64,000 nt of DNA from UBA8437 sp964646205 (lineage in GTDB: Bacteria; Planctomycetota; Planctomycetia; Planctomycetales; Planctomycetaceae). The stretch lies in contig CAZYAZ010000020.1 in the NCBI GenBank assembly GCA_964646205.1, forward strand, positions 1 through 64,000, in the 5' to 3' direction. Made by a program: the position numbers and the translations under genes. Positions 7,941 through 17,385 of this stretch are shown in pieces; positions within the stretch are counted from its first letter, which is position 1; every line of letters starts with the position of its first letter. The notes under the pieces are model-generated. The model worked only from the letters and a program-made list of their open reading frames with translations, made no database searches and was not told the DNA's origin.

Positions 7941-9347
7941 TCAGACAACCGCCCCGGTGAACAACGATTCGATCACCTCGCCACGGTTCAGATGCACCGG
8001 GCGATTGAGCCGGTCACGGACAACCGAGTGCGGGTCGATGCCCAGCACGCTGTAGACGGTGGCACCGACATCGTTTGGCGAGAAAGCTCGGGTGACCGGA
8101 TACGCCCCGGTCTCGTCCGACTTTCCGATCACCTGTCCCGGCAGCACGCCGGCTCCGGCAAAAACGCCAAAGAAGCACGGGCCCCAATGGTCGCGGCCTT
8201 TCTTGTCGTTGATCTTTGGCGTGCGGCCGAACTCGCCCAGCATCATCACCAGCGTGTCGTCCAGCCGTCCCGATTCGTGCAGGTCGTCCATCAGTGCTGC
8301 CACGCCCTTGTCCAGGGGGGGCAGCAGGCGATCCTTCAGCGAGGGAAAGATGTTGTTGTGGGTGTCCCAGTTCTGCACTCGACCGATATTGCACTGAACG
8401 ACCGGCACCCCGACCTCGAGCAAACGTCGCCCCAGCAGCAGCGACTGGCCGGTGGTGTTGCGACCGTACCGGTCCCGCGTCTTGTCGTCCTCGCGGTGCA
8501 ATTCGAATGCACGGGACAGGGCACTGGAGGTGAGAATCGAGAAGGCCAGTTCCTGGTCGTCACTCATCCGCCGTGCCTGGGCGTTGGCTTCCAGCCGTCG
8601 CTGTTCCCGGTTGAGTTCACCCAGCAATGACTGCCGGTCCTTGAGCCTCGAGATATTCAGCCCGTCGCGAAGTGTCAGTGCGTCGACCTTGAACGACTTC
8701 TTGTTCGGATCACCAGTGATCTGCCAGGGGTCGTATTTCGGTCCCAGGAACCCGGCGTGCTGGCCGGGCCAGGTCAACGGCCCCTGCTGCAAGAACGTGG
8801 GCAAGTTGACCCCGGTGGGGATCCCGTCGGCGCGGGGACGCAGGAACGCACAACCCGCGGCGTAATCGGGCCAGTCATCTCGTGACGCCACCTTGTCGAA
8901 AAACCCACCCGGCTGCTTCTCGCCGGTCAGCACGTGGTGAGTCGACATCAGGTGATTGTTGTCCTTGTGAGACAACGTGCGAATGACCGAGTACTTGTCG
9001 GCCCGCGCGGCCAGGTGTGGCAGATGCTCACAGATGCCGTAACCGGGGATCTTCGTGGCGATCGGGTTGAAATCGCCGCGAATCTTCGCCGTCGCATCCG
9101 GCTTCATGTCAAACGTTTCGTGATGACTGGCAGCGCCGGTCAGGAACACGATCACAACCTGCTTGGGCCGATTGCCGGAACTGGTGGCGGCCACTTTGGC
9201 AGCACTGGCCAACTGGTTTCGACCCGAAACGGCCTGCGACATCCCCAGGCCCAACAGGCCCGAGTAACCGACCTGGAGAAGTTCACGACGCGTGGGCTGC
9301 AAATGTCTCACCGCTGATTCCCGACGGTATTGGCTGTCCACTTCCAT
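7941..9347 (-). CDS. DUF1501 domain protein (Tat-exported)
   Basis: 468 residues, ATG at 9347 with AGGA upstream. TRRELLQVGYSGLLGLG near residues 19-33 is a twin-arginine-like signal. The body shows the DUF1501 pattern: VVIVFLTGAASHHETFDMKP, GICEHLPHLA, THHVLTGE, and near the C-terminus LVMMLGEFGRTPKIN followed by GRDHWGPCFFGVFAGAGV. DUF1501 proteins have the alkaline-phosphatase/sulfatase fold and are greatly expanded in planctomycetes; no activity is assigned. Unlike the other two DUF1501 genes in this window it has no adjacent PSD1 gene. Confidence 0.88.
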   Translation of the reverse strand: MEVDSQYRRESAVRHLQPTRRELLQVGYSGLLGLGMSQAVSGRNQLASAAKVAATSSGNRPKQVVIVFLTGAASHHETFDMKPDATAKIRGDFNPIATKIPGYGICEHLPHLAARADKYSVIRTLSHKDNNHLMSTHHVLTGEKQPGGFFDKVASRDDWPDYAAGCAFLRPRADGIPTGVNLPTFLQQGPLTWPGQHAGFLGPKYDPWQITGDPNKKSFKVDALTLRDGLNISRLKDRQSLLGELNREQRRLEANAQARRMSDDQELAFSILTSSALSRAFELHREDDKTRDRYGRNTTGQSLLLGRRLLEVGVPVVQCNIGRVQNWDTHNNIFPSLKDRLLPPLDKGVAALMDDLHESGRLDDTLVMMLGEFGRTPKINDKKGRDHWGPCFFGVFAGAGVLPGQVIGKSDETGAYPVTRAFSPNDVGATVYSVLGIDPHSVVRDRLNRPVHLNRGEVIESLFTGAVV

Positions 9348-9481
9348 TCGATTCGGTCCTGCAATCTCCAGGACCGTCCCATAGACCTTATCGTCAACTC
9401 TCGGGCAACATGTTGCAAGTTCCCCCGGAATTCAGCAACCGCAATACCGGAAGTCACCAAACCACCCGTAGCCAGCCCGTA

Positions 9482-10225
9482 TCAGGACGACTCGTCTTCG
9501 GGATCCTCCGCACCGGCAGCATACCCCTCGCCGCCGAAGATCGCCCGAATCTCGGCCGCCGAACTCGCATTCTGCAGCTGGCCAATCCGGTCGCCCTCTT
9601 CCTCGAGCAGCTTGATCACGTTCTCCAGCACCTTCTCGGCACAATCGGCCGGGAACTTGCAGGCCCCGTTCTCATCCATGTGGATGATCTCACCGGGCGC
9701 CACGTCCATCCCGGCAATGTGCACCGGGGCGTTGACCGAATGAACGGCTTGCGCTCCGTGGCCGGGAGTGATGCCACTGATGTGGTACTGGAACCCCATC
9801 GGACGAATCTCGTCGATATCCCGGGAAGGGCCATTGGAGATGCACCCGACACAGTCCAGGGCCTGCATCGCCGCCGTCATGTTGCCACCGGCCAACCCCA
9901 CTTTTCCGGCAATTTCCGGCGGGAATTTCTGCTCCAGCGCCAGGATGGTCGGCTTGGGTGATGCGTCCAACGCGTCGACGATCTCCATGAACGTCAAACG
10001 CTTGAAGGTCGGGTCGGGCAGCCCGAAGACACATGTCACCGCATAACCGCACAACGCGCCCAACTCGGGGTACATGCAATGGATCGTCTGGTCGGTGTAC
10101 CAGTTCTCGCTCCACGGGTTGTAGAGCCCCAGGCACAGCGGGTGTTCGGGGTAGGTCGCCACCACGTTGGTGATCGAGGGCGTGTCGTACTTCTTGAGTT
10201 CTTCCAGGACTTGCGGATCGACCAT
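9482..10225 (-). CDS. RraA-like / HMG-type aldolase family protein
   Basis: 247 residues from the ATG at 10225, which has AGGA spaced correctly; a longer frame to 10375 lacks family similarity. The start YDTPSITNV matches RraA-like proteins, and the core block GNMTAAMQALDCVG followed by SNGPSRDIDEI is the conserved GxxxxxxA...G..RD motif. In class II pyruvate aldolases of this family (HMG/CHA aldolases) the arginine-aspartate pair binds substrate and metal. An acidic C-terminal tail (EDPEDESS) follows. The divergent BKACE gene makes a role in keto-acid breakdown more likely than RNase E regulation. Substrate is unknown. Confidence 0.78.
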   Translation of the reverse strand: MVDPQVLEELKKYDTPSITNVVATYPEHPLCLGLYNPWSENWYTDQTIHCMYPELGALCGYAVTCVFGLPDPTFKRLTFMEIVDALDASPKPTILALEQKFPPEIAGKVGLAGGNMTAAMQALDCVGCISNGPSRDIDEIRPMGFQYHISGITPGHGAQAVHSVNAPVHIAGMDVAPGEIIHMDENGACKFPADCAEKVLENVIKLLEEEGDRIGQLQNASSAAEIRAIFGGEGYAAGAEDPEDESS

Positions 10226-10513
10226 GAGTTCCTGCCGTTGGTGAGAGAATCCAGTTGGGTTCGATGACTTCACGGGGCAGATCGTGCCCCGTGACCTCTC
10301 TATCATGGCCGATGTCACTTCCCGGGTCGAGCGAGTGGGCTGACCGACAGAACACGCGATGCCGGTTCGGTGCACCAGCCGATCCGCATGATCTGACTCG
10401 CACGCCCCGTGAGTGATATCATGAGTCGCACGGTTCTACCGCCCGACGGGACCCCAGCGAATCCACTGATCCGGGCACCATTCCAGATTTCCTCTCACGT
10501 CATTGAAACACCG

Positions 10514-11347
10514 ATGGAAAAGCTGGTCATCACCGTCGCGGTCAACGGGAGTCTTCCCACCAGGGAGATGACCCCGCACGTGCCGGTCACTCCCGCTGAG
10601 ATTGCCGAGACGGCGGTGAGGTGCCGCGAAGCGGGGGCCGGGATGATTCACGTTCACGCCCGGGACACCCAGGGGCGACCAACACTCGATCCGGACGTCT
10701 TTGGTGAGATTCACGCCGAGGTCACCCGACACAGCGACCTCATCGTCCAGATCTCCACGGGCGGACGGGCCGACATGGACGCCCACGCGCGGGGAGAAAG
10801 CGTACAACGCCTGTGCCCCGAGATGGCCTCGTTGACGACCGGCTCGGTCAACTTCCCCGACCAGGTCTACGCGAATCCCGACGAGGTCGTCGAGTACCTC
10901 GCCGGGGTCATGCAGGAAGCCGGCACGAAACCGGAAATGGAGATCTTCGAGTCGGGGATGATCGGAAATGCGGTGCGATTGCTCGAACAGGGCCTGGTCG
11001 AGGCGCCGATGCATTTTGACTTCGTGATGGGCATCCGGGGTGGCCAACCGGCCACTCCACGAATGCTGAACTTCCTGGTCGAGTCGATCCCGGCCGGATC
11101 CACCTGGACGGTTGCCGGAGTGGCCCGGCACCAGTTGCCGATGGCCGCGCTGGCGATCGTGATGGGTGGCCACGTCCGGGTTGGCCTGGAAGACAACCTC
11201 TACTACCGCCGCGGCGAACTGGCGACCAACGAGCAACTGGTGGCGCGGGTGGCCCGGATCGCCGAGGAACTGCAGCGACCGGTGGCGACGCCGGACGAGG
11301 CCCGCACGATTCTCGGCCTGTCCGGGCCGGAGGGAGCCGAATCCTGA
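10514..11347 (+). CDS. BKACE family beta-keto acid cleavage enzyme (DUF849)
   Basis: 277 residues. The ATG at 10514 gives the usual MEKLVITVAVNG start; in-frame starts upstream to 10409 add residues unlike the family. MIHVHARD at 44-51 carries the two zinc-binding histidines (H46, H48), PEMASLTTGSVNF follows at 102-114, and VGLEDN at 223-228 contains the conserved glutamate. BKACE enzymes condense a beta-keto acid with acetyl-CoA to give acetoacetate and a CoA ester; 3-keto-5-aminohexanoate is the founding substrate, but the family is broad. The stop overlaps the next start (TGATG), so it is translationally coupled to a membrane protein and close to a sodium symporter. That suggests catabolism of an imported acid. 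Confidence 0.87.
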   Translation: MEKLVITVAVNGSLPTREMTPHVPVTPAEIAETAVRCREAGAGMIHVHARDTQGRPTLDPDVFGEIHAEVTRHSDLIVQISTGGRADMDAHARGESVQRLCPEMASLTTGSVNFPDQVYANPDEVVEYLAGVMQEAGTKPEMEIFESGMIGNAVRLLEQGLVEAPMHFDFVMGIRGGQPATPRMLNFLVESIPAGSTWTVAGVARHQLPMAALAIVMGGHVRVGLEDNLYYRRGELATNEQLVARVARIAEELQRPVATPDEARTILGLSGPEGAES

Positions 11348-11856
11348 TGACACGCTGGCTGGTCCCCTTGCTGCTGATCGCCTCGTGGACGGTCACCGTC
11401 GCGATTCTCCTTGCACCGGAACCCGCCGCTGGATTCGGCATCCCCCACGACGTGGTCTCGAAGATGGAGCAGGGTGACGACGGGGCACTTCGTCACGAGC
11501 ACACGCTGTTGCTGGGCTGGATGTTCGGCGTGCTGTTGATTGCCACGTTCGGCGGGCTGATCGGCTGGGGCAGTGGCACACCCTGGGGCAGCCTGATGGG
11601 AGGGTTGCTGATCACGACCACCGTGATCGTCGAGGGCGTATTCTCGGCGATGTGCTGGAGCTACCACCGGCAGTTGGCCGACCCGGCCGCCACTCCGTTC
11701 TTCGGCTCGTTCCCCGCCAGCACCGCCTGGCAGTTGTATGGCATGGGATCCATCCCTTTCCTGTTCGTCGGCATCTACGTCGGCTTCTTCAGGCGACAGA
11801 TCGTGACCGACAGGACATCCTCCGAATTCCCGCACCTCAGCAAGTCCTCTGACTGA
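11347..11856 (+). CDS. Four-helix integral membrane protein coupled to BKACE and a symporter
   Basis: 169 residues with about four hydrophobic segments: near 5-22, 57-75, 82-102 and 130-147. The start codon shares its A with the upstream TGA stop, so it is probably translationally coupled to the BKACE gene. It ends 32 bases before the sodium:solute symporter. I recognise no family. Position suggests an accessory subunit of the transporter or a small carrier of its own, which is inference only. Confidence 0.7.
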   Translation: MTRWLVPLLLIASWTVTVAILLAPEPAAGFGIPHDVVSKMEQGDDGALRHEHTLLLGWMFGVLLIATFGGLIGWGSGTPWGSLMGGLLITTTVIVEGVFSAMCWSYHRQLADPAATPFFGSFPASTAWQLYGMGSIPFLFVGIYVGFFRRQIVTDRTSSEFPHLSKSSD

Positions 11857-11888
11857 TTTCCCGATCCCGGTTTTTCCGGCTCTCGACC

Positions 11889-13367
11889 ATGGACCGCCCA
11901 CACATCGTCCTGGCCTTCATCCTCGGCTACATGCTGTTGTGCATCGTGGTCGGTCTCTGGGCCATGCGGCGGACCCGTTCGACCCACGATTTCTTCATGG
12001 CCGGCAGCCGGCTGGGATTTTTGGTCACCAGCGTGGCAATCTTCTCGAGCACGATGAGCGGTTGGGGGTTCGTGGGAGGACCGGGACTGGTCTACACGAT
12101 CGGTGCCGGGACCTTCTGGATGATCGTCTCGACCGGGCTTGGCTTCTGCGGCATGTTCTACCTGCTGGGCAAGCGGCTGAGACTGGTGGCCGAGGTGACC
12201 AACCCGATCTCGCTGCCCGACGTCGTCACCGCACGTTACGACAGTCGTTCGACCGGCTTCCTGACCGCCGTCGCAATCCTGATGGGTGTGCTGGGTTACC
12301 TGGGCACGCAGATCCTGGCGATGGCAATGGTGTTGCAAAGCATCCTGGCCGACGTCGCCTCGATCGGCCTGCTGCCGTTGGGCGTATGCATGGCAATCAG
12401 TTGTGCGGTGCTGGTGTTTTACTGTGTCACCGGCGGCATTATCGCATCGGTTTATACCGACCTGGTCCAGGGCATCATCATGGTCGTGGCGGCCCTGCTG
12501 GTGGTGTCCGCGACGGTCGCCAGCGTCGACGGCGGACTGGAGGGAATGACGCGGACGATCCTGGCCGATGACGCCGAGGCGATGAGCCCGTGGGGCACCC
12601 GCGGGATTGTCGGCTGCCTGTCCTGGTATTTCGTCTTCGTGTTCGGTGTCGCCGGCCAGCCTCACCTGATCACCAAGTTGATGATGACGCGGAAACCCGA
12701 CGACGCCCGCGTGATGCTGCCGATGAGCGTCGGAGGATTCCTGCTGACGGCGTTGTTGTGGATCGGCATCGGGCTGTGCATGCGGACACTGGTCCTGCAG
12801 GGGGGGCATCCGCCCCTGGGCGAACCCGACCAGGCCTCTCCCGAATTCCTCAAGACCTACGCACACCCGATCCTGGCCGGGGTCGTCTTCGCGGGCCTGA
12901 TGGCCGCGATCATGTCGACAGCAGACAGTTTCCTGAACATCGGCGCTGCCGCCGTCGTCCACGACATCCCACGCGCGTTGCGGGGACGGTCGCTCAACAA
13001 CGAGCTGTTCTGGGCACGCGTCGCCACCGTCGTCATCGCGGCCGTCGCCTCCGGAGTGGCGTTGGCCAGCGGAAAAATGGTGGCTTTGCTGGGAGCCATC
13101 GGCTGGTCGGTCTTCGCCGGGGCCATCGTGCCCACGGTGGCCATCGGCTTCAACTGGAAACGGGCCACTCCACTGGCCTGCAACCTGGCCATCCTGACCA
13201 GCCTGGTTCTCAATGTCGGCCTGCAGGTCTTCTCGGTGACCCTGCCACACCTCTTCTACAACGGAGCCGTGGCGCTGCTGGCCTCCCTGACTGTCTTCTA
13301 CGTCGTCTCGATCTTCTCGTCGCCACCCAGGATCCACCCCGACATCGAAACGGCCATGGATCTCTAG
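11889..13367 (+). CDS. Sodium:solute symporter (SSS family)
   Basis: 492 residues with many hydrophobic segments, consistent with the 13-helix LeuT-like fold of this family. The N-terminus HDFFMAGSRLGFLVTSVAIFSSTMSGWGFVGGPG is diagnostic in pattern: FFMAGR-like block, then the unwound helix-1 region. PHLITKLMMTRKPDDAR and AAIMSTADSFLNIGAAAVVHDI match the conserved central and helix-8 blocks; the Ser residues in AAIMSTADS fit the sodium site. It moves a small organic solute with Na+. The 5' neighbours (BKACE, four-helix protein) and the 3' MFS gene on the same strand suggest uptake of an organic acid or sugar acid. Confidence 0.9.
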   Translation: MDRPHIVLAFILGYMLLCIVVGLWAMRRTRSTHDFFMAGSRLGFLVTSVAIFSSTMSGWGFVGGPGLVYTIGAGTFWMIVSTGLGFCGMFYLLGKRLRLVAEVTNPISLPDVVTARYDSRSTGFLTAVAILMGVLGYLGTQILAMAMVLQSILADVASIGLLPLGVCMAISCAVLVFYCVTGGIIASVYTDLVQGIIMVVAALLVVSATVASVDGGLEGMTRTILADDAEAMSPWGTRGIVGCLSWYFVFVFGVAGQPHLITKLMMTRKPDDARVMLPMSVGGFLLTALLWIGIGLCMRTLVLQGGHPPLGEPDQASPEFLKTYAHPILAGVVFAGLMAAIMSTADSFLNIGAAAVVHDIPRALRGRSLNNELFWARVATVVIAAVASGVALASGKMVALLGAIGWSVFAGAIVPTVAIGFNWKRATPLACNLAILTSLVLNVGLQVFSVTLPHLFYNGAVALLASLTVFYVVSIFSSPPRIHPDIETAMDL

Positions 13368-13498
13368 TAGCCTGATACGCACTCGAACCCTCACTTGCCG
13401 GCCGGCGACCCGCTGTTGTTTCGATTGCTGACCGAATCCCGTTACCGTTTCCCCAAGAGACTGCCCGACGGCAAGTACCGCGTCACAGGATCCAGCCA

Positions 13499-14830
13499 AT
13501 GAACGGATTTCTTGACCAGGTTGACGCAAACTCTCGTCCAACCCGCGCGCGGTACGTTGTCATTTTCGCGATTTGCCTGGCGGCCGTTGTCGCCTACATG
13601 GGCCGGAACTGCCTGGGCGTGGCGTCCAAGGAAATCCGGGCCGACCTGGGAATCAACCTGGCCCAGTGGGGCGGGGTCATGAGCGCGTTCTTCTGGTCGT
13701 ACGCCCTGGCACAGGTTCCCGCCGGATGGCTGGCGCACCGCGTCGGAACCCGGATGGCCCTGGCGATGTACGCCACGGTGTGGTCCGCCCTGTGTGCGGG
13801 CTTCTACCTGGTTGGAGGACTCGGGGCCTTGCTGGCGATACAGATCGGATTTGGTGTGGCGCAGGCCGGAATTTTCCCCTGTTCGGCGGGAATGATCCGT
13901 CACTGGATGCCCTCGACGCACTGGGCCCTGTCGGTCGGGTTGATGGGGAGTTTCATGTCGGTGGGTGGAGCGATCGGATCGGCGATCACCGGATACGCAA
14001 TCGAGGGCATCTCCACCTCCTGGCTGACCACTCCACCCATCTCGTGGCGATGGGTCTTTGTCGGGTTTTCCGTCCCCGGCTTCGCGTTTGCCGCGTGGTT
14101 CTTCCACTGGTACCGGGACCGGCCGGAGTTGCACAGCGGGGTGAACGAGGCCGAGCGAACATTGATCCGCAGTGCGAGCCCCGAGTCGTCCAGGACCCCG
14201 GCAGAAACCGGCTGGCTGCGGATCGCCGTCCAGCCGGCCATGTTCCTGCTGTACGGTCAACAGTTCTGCCGCGCCGCCGGTTACATCTTCTTCCCCACCT
14301 GGTTTCCCGAATACCTGCGCGAGACGCGAGGCGTGTCGCCTGGTGAAAGTGGCCTGTTGACGGCATTGCCGCTGTTGGCGGTGGTGTTGGGCAGCCTGGT
14401 CGGTGGAGCGCTGGTGGACTGGTTGTTGCGTCGAACCGGTAGCCTGCGAATCAGTCGACAATGGACAGCGGCCGTTGCGATGGCCGCCTGTGCCGCGTGT
14501 ATCGGGGCCGCGTATTTCGTGGCCAATGTCTACGGAGCCGTCTGCCTGATCTCATTGGGCACCTTCTGTGGCACACTGGCTGGCCCTCCGGCCAGTGCCA
14601 CGACGATTGACAAGGCGGGAGACCACCCCGAGCAGATCTACGGCATGATGAACATGACGGGCAATCTGGGTGCCGCCGCCTGCCCACTGGCGATCGGCTT
14701 CCTGGTCGAGTCGACCGGAAACTGGAACCTCGTGCTGCTCGTGTTTGTCGGCATCTACGCCACCGGAGCACTCTGCTGGTGCTTCCTGGATCCTCGTGGA
14801 CAGGTGGCAACCTCCCAACACGTTGCCTAG
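13499..14830 (+). CDS. MFS transporter, anion:cation symporter-like
   Basis: 443 residues, about 12 hydrophobic segments. The sequence VVAYMGRNCLGVASKEI near the N-terminus, then WGGVMSAFFWSYALAQVPAGWLAHRVGTR, is the pattern of the ACS/phthalate permease branch (Y-R-x-N substrate region and the DRxG-like loop as HRVGTR). GQAGIFP-type and GSFMSVGGAIGSAITGY blocks follow. Such carriers usually import organic anions such as hexuronates, tartrate or phthalate. It is 131 bases after the symporter on the same strand and may belong to the same catabolic group. Confidence 0.85.
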   Translation: MNGFLDQVDANSRPTRARYVVIFAICLAAVVAYMGRNCLGVASKEIRADLGINLAQWGGVMSAFFWSYALAQVPAGWLAHRVGTRMALAMYATVWSALCAGFYLVGGLGALLAIQIGFGVAQAGIFPCSAGMIRHWMPSTHWALSVGLMGSFMSVGGAIGSAITGYAIEGISTSWLTTPPISWRWVFVGFSVPGFAFAAWFFHWYRDRPELHSGVNEAERTLIRSASPESSRTPAETGWLRIAVQPAMFLLYGQQFCRAAGYIFFPTWFPEYLRETRGVSPGESGLLTALPLLAVVLGSLVGGALVDWLLRRTGSLRISRQWTAAVAMAACAACIGAAYFVANVYGAVCLISLGTFCGTLAGPPASATTIDKAGDHPEQIYGMMNMTGNLGAAACPLAIGFLVESTGNWNLVLLVFVGIYATGALCWCFLDPRGQVATSQHVA

Positions 14831-14910
14831 TCTGGAAGGACTGACGATTGGTTTTCCTCCAGCTGCAGCCCACCCTCACCTCCCACCAGGTCATCCGGGA
14901 AACACTTTCC

Positions 14911-15543
14911 ATGCGAATCCTCCTCAAGGCCACCGCCACCCTGCTGGTTCTCACCACCCTGGTCGCCGCCGGCGAATACAACCCGGTGCGTGAAATCGGT
15001 GACGCCGCTCCGGCCTGGACCAAGCTCCCCGGCACGGATGGCAAAACCCACTCGCTGGCCGATCTGAAGAGCAAGGACGTCGTCGTCGTCGTTTTCACCT
15101 GCAACAGTTGTCCCTACGCGGTCGACTACGAGGACCGGCTGGTCGCCTTCCACAAGAAGTACGCCTCGAGGAACGTCGCCGTCATCGCCATCAACGTCAA
15201 CAAGGTCACCGAGGACGCCCTGCCGGCCATGAAGAAGCGAGCCAAGGAGAAGTCCTTTCCCTTCGCGTACCTTTTCGACGAATCGCAGAAGATTGCCAAG
15301 GACTACGGAGCGCTGTTCACACCCGAGTTCTTCGTGCTGAACAAGCAGCGGAAGATCGTCTACATGGGATCGATGGACAACAATCCCGATGTGAAGAAGG
15401 CCTCCAAGCTCTATCTCAACGACGCCGTCGACGCGACACTCGCCGGAAAAAAAGTCACGACCAACGAGACGATCGCCTTCGGCTGCAAGGTCCGTTTCGA
15501 GCGCAAGCGTCGCAAACGCAAGAAGACCCGGAAGAAGAAGTGA
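14911..15543 (+). CDS. Exported thioredoxin-like redoxin (AhpC/TSA fold) with a lysine/arginine tail
   Basis: 210 residues from the ATG at 14911, where a signal peptide begins (hydrophobic 3-19, cleavage near AAG). An in-frame start 63 bases upstream lacks signal character. IGDAAPAW starts the redoxin fold, and VFTCNSCPYA at about 61-70 provides a CxxC pair (C64, C67) followed by proline. LFDESQKIAKDYGALFTPEFFVLN contains the cis-proline region. It probably reduces disulfides or peroxides outside the cytoplasm. The last 18 residues are almost all Lys and Arg, which is not part of the redoxin fold. It stops 22 bases before the convergent metallo-beta-lactamase gene. Confidence 0.85.
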   Translation: MRILLKATATLLVLTTLVAAGEYNPVREIGDAAPAWTKLPGTDGKTHSLADLKSKDVVVVVFTCNSCPYAVDYEDRLVAFHKKYASRNVAVIAINVNKVTEDALPAMKKRAKEKSFPFAYLFDESQKIAKDYGALFTPEFFVLNKQRKIVYMGSMDNNPDVKKASKLYLNDAVDATLAGKKVTTNETIAFGCKVRFERKRRKRKKTRKKK

Positions 15544-15565
15544 CTTGCCACCAGGTGCCACAAGA

Positions 15566-17143
15566 TCAACGTTCCAACGAACGGCTGATCGCGTTTCGAT
15601 TCTCTCGAATCACCAGTGGCCAACGCACGTCATAGAGATTGGCGTTCTGTCCGTGAACCGGGCGAGAGGGCAACCACAGGTCTGTTTCTTCCCTGGCTAT
15701 CACGGACAGCGACTGGCCAAATCGTGTCACGTCGCCGTGACCACCACCAAGAAACTCGATCAACTTTCGCATCTCTCGAGGACTGTCTGGATTGGCTGGG
15801 ATCCCACCGGTCACCAGCACCCGTTTTCCCTCACGCTCAAAACGGAACGCCACCGGCGCCACACCGTATCCGCCCAGCGGGATTCCCTCGATGGGGCCCA
15901 GCCCCAACAACTTCGTGTCCTCCAAAACGAGGAACCGCGTGGCCGCTGGCAAGCGGGTCTCGAGTACACCGCGGCCCGCTCGAGACACGACAACAGGACA
16001 CTCCAGCCGTCTGAGCAATGCCGAGAGTCCGGCGGTGGCTTCCACCGAACAACTGATCGGCAGGACGGCCGCGACATCCGCCAGTCGTCGATCGAATTGT
16101 TCCAGCCTCGTCTCCAGGAATTTCACCAGGCCGGGACCCCCGTGGGCACCAAAGAGAAACAGTCGGCCCTGGTCGTCAAGCAGATAGCACGCCGTGTCGT
16201 CGTAGTCTCCCAGGTAGAACAAGCCGCGGACCAGTTCGCGAGGCGTGCCATCCAGGAAATCAGCTCCGTCGGCCTGGTGCCGCTTGAGGAGTTCCCGCAT
16301 TTCGGCAATGCCGCCATCGAGCAAGCTCCGCCACGCTGACGGCGAGATTGCCGCGTTGCGCTCTTCCGGATCTCCTCGCCCCACCCTCCGGGGATGTCCG
16401 GGCAACAACAGGTCCGGCGGTGTCAGGGCTTTCAGTCTTTTCAACGATTCCAGGTAGTCGCCGGCATCGGCCCGGTAACGCGGCGCAACACGCGTGGCGT
16501 ACGTCCCCAGTTCGCCGTTGATACTCGAGACAGTGTCACCACTGAACAACACGCGTTGACCATTGGACCGCAATACGAAACACAGGCTGCCCGGTGTGTG
16601 ACCCGGAGTGGCTATCACCTCGAAACGACAATCCCCACTGGCGACGGATTCTCCTCCATCGAGTTCGACATCGATTTCGGTGGAATGAAGTTCCACACCC
16701 GGCATTTCGTACGTGGAAAACAATGCTGAGGGAGGACCACCAGCTCGCAGGATGTCGCAGTCGGCACGTCCCGCAAAAACCCTGGCTCCCGTCAACCGCC
16801 GCAGGTACATGGCTCCCTGGACGTGATCGACATGAGCATGAGTCAGCAGGATCTTCTTCAGGCGACGGACATCCAGTCCCAGTTCGTCCAGTTGTGACAG
16901 CAGCAACTGGCAATCCGGCTCGATTCCCGAATCGATCAACACCAACCCGTCGGAGGTGTCGACCACGTAAGCCACTGACGGACTCAGGCGACCAAGCAGG
17001 TACACTCGGCCCGCAATTCTTGTCGGCTGGCTGCGAAAGACCGGGGATCCGGGAGCACGAGTCCACAGCGCGAGACCAGAGACAACCACGACAAGAACGA
17101 CGCAGGCGACGACAAACCGCTTTCCACTGCCGGATTCAGTCAT
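15566..17143 (-). CDS. Membrane-anchored tandem metallo-beta-lactamase-fold protein
   Basis: 525 residues, ATG at 17143. An N-terminal hydrophobic helix (10-27) anchors or exports it. The first MBL domain (about 40-260) is intact: THAHVDH at 101-107, GHTPGS at 181-186, SGDTV at 201-205 and LPGHPR further on, so it should bind two metals and hydrolyse an ester, thioester or lactone. The second half (about 295-510) repeats the fold outline (FYLGDYDDTACYLLDD, LFGAHGGPG, LVTGGIP) but the HxHxDH box is replaced by ISCSVEAT. It therefore looks like a metal-free MBL copy. Substrate is unknown. It is convergent with the redoxin gene. Confidence 0.82.
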   Translation of the reverse strand: MTESGSGKRFVVACVVLVVVVSGLALWTRAPGSPVFRSQPTRIAGRVYLLGRLSPSVAYVVDTSDGLVLIDSGIEPDCQLLLSQLDELGLDVRRLKKILLTHAHVDHVQGAMYLRRLTGARVFAGRADCDILRAGGPPSALFSTYEMPGVELHSTEIDVELDGGESVASGDCRFEVIATPGHTPGSLCFVLRSNGQRVLFSGDTVSSINGELGTYATRVAPRYRADAGDYLESLKRLKALTPPDLLLPGHPRRVGRGDPEERNAAISPSAWRSLLDGGIAEMRELLKRHQADGADFLDGTPRELVRGLFYLGDYDDTACYLLDDQGRLFLFGAHGGPGLVKFLETRLEQFDRRLADVAAVLPISCSVEATAGLSALLRRLECPVVVSRAGRGVLETRLPAATRFLVLEDTKLLGLGPIEGIPLGGYGVAPVAFRFEREGKRVLVTGGIPANPDSPREMRKLIEFLGGGHGDVTRFGQSLSVIAREETDLWLPSRPVHGQNANLYDVRWPLVIRENRNAISRSLER

Positions 17144-17385
17144 GATCGGGAGTGTCTTCCTGGTTGCGGGTCCCTGGCAGGAAAACAGAAACCACGGGGT
17201 CCGCTTTCAGCAGGTCGCTAGGAACCATGACCCGGGAAATTGTAGTCGATCCGCCATGGTTCAACCCGTTTATCTAGCCAACGCCACCGGGTTGATGACA
17301 ACATCAGGCGTGCTTGAAAACGACTTCCGGCAACCAGACAATTGAAGACAGCCCGAGCCGAGTCACCGTACGGAGTCCCTTCCCG

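Noticed and set aside
9482..10225. Regulator of RNase E (RraA proper)
   Set aside because: The chain is longer than RraA, has extra N- and C-terminal parts, and sits by a keto-acid cleavage gene; the aldolase-type branch is more likely.
11775..13541. 588-residue minus-strand frame rich in His, Gln and Asp
   Set aside because: Exact antisense shadow of the sodium:solute symporter, whose sequence matches its family throughout.
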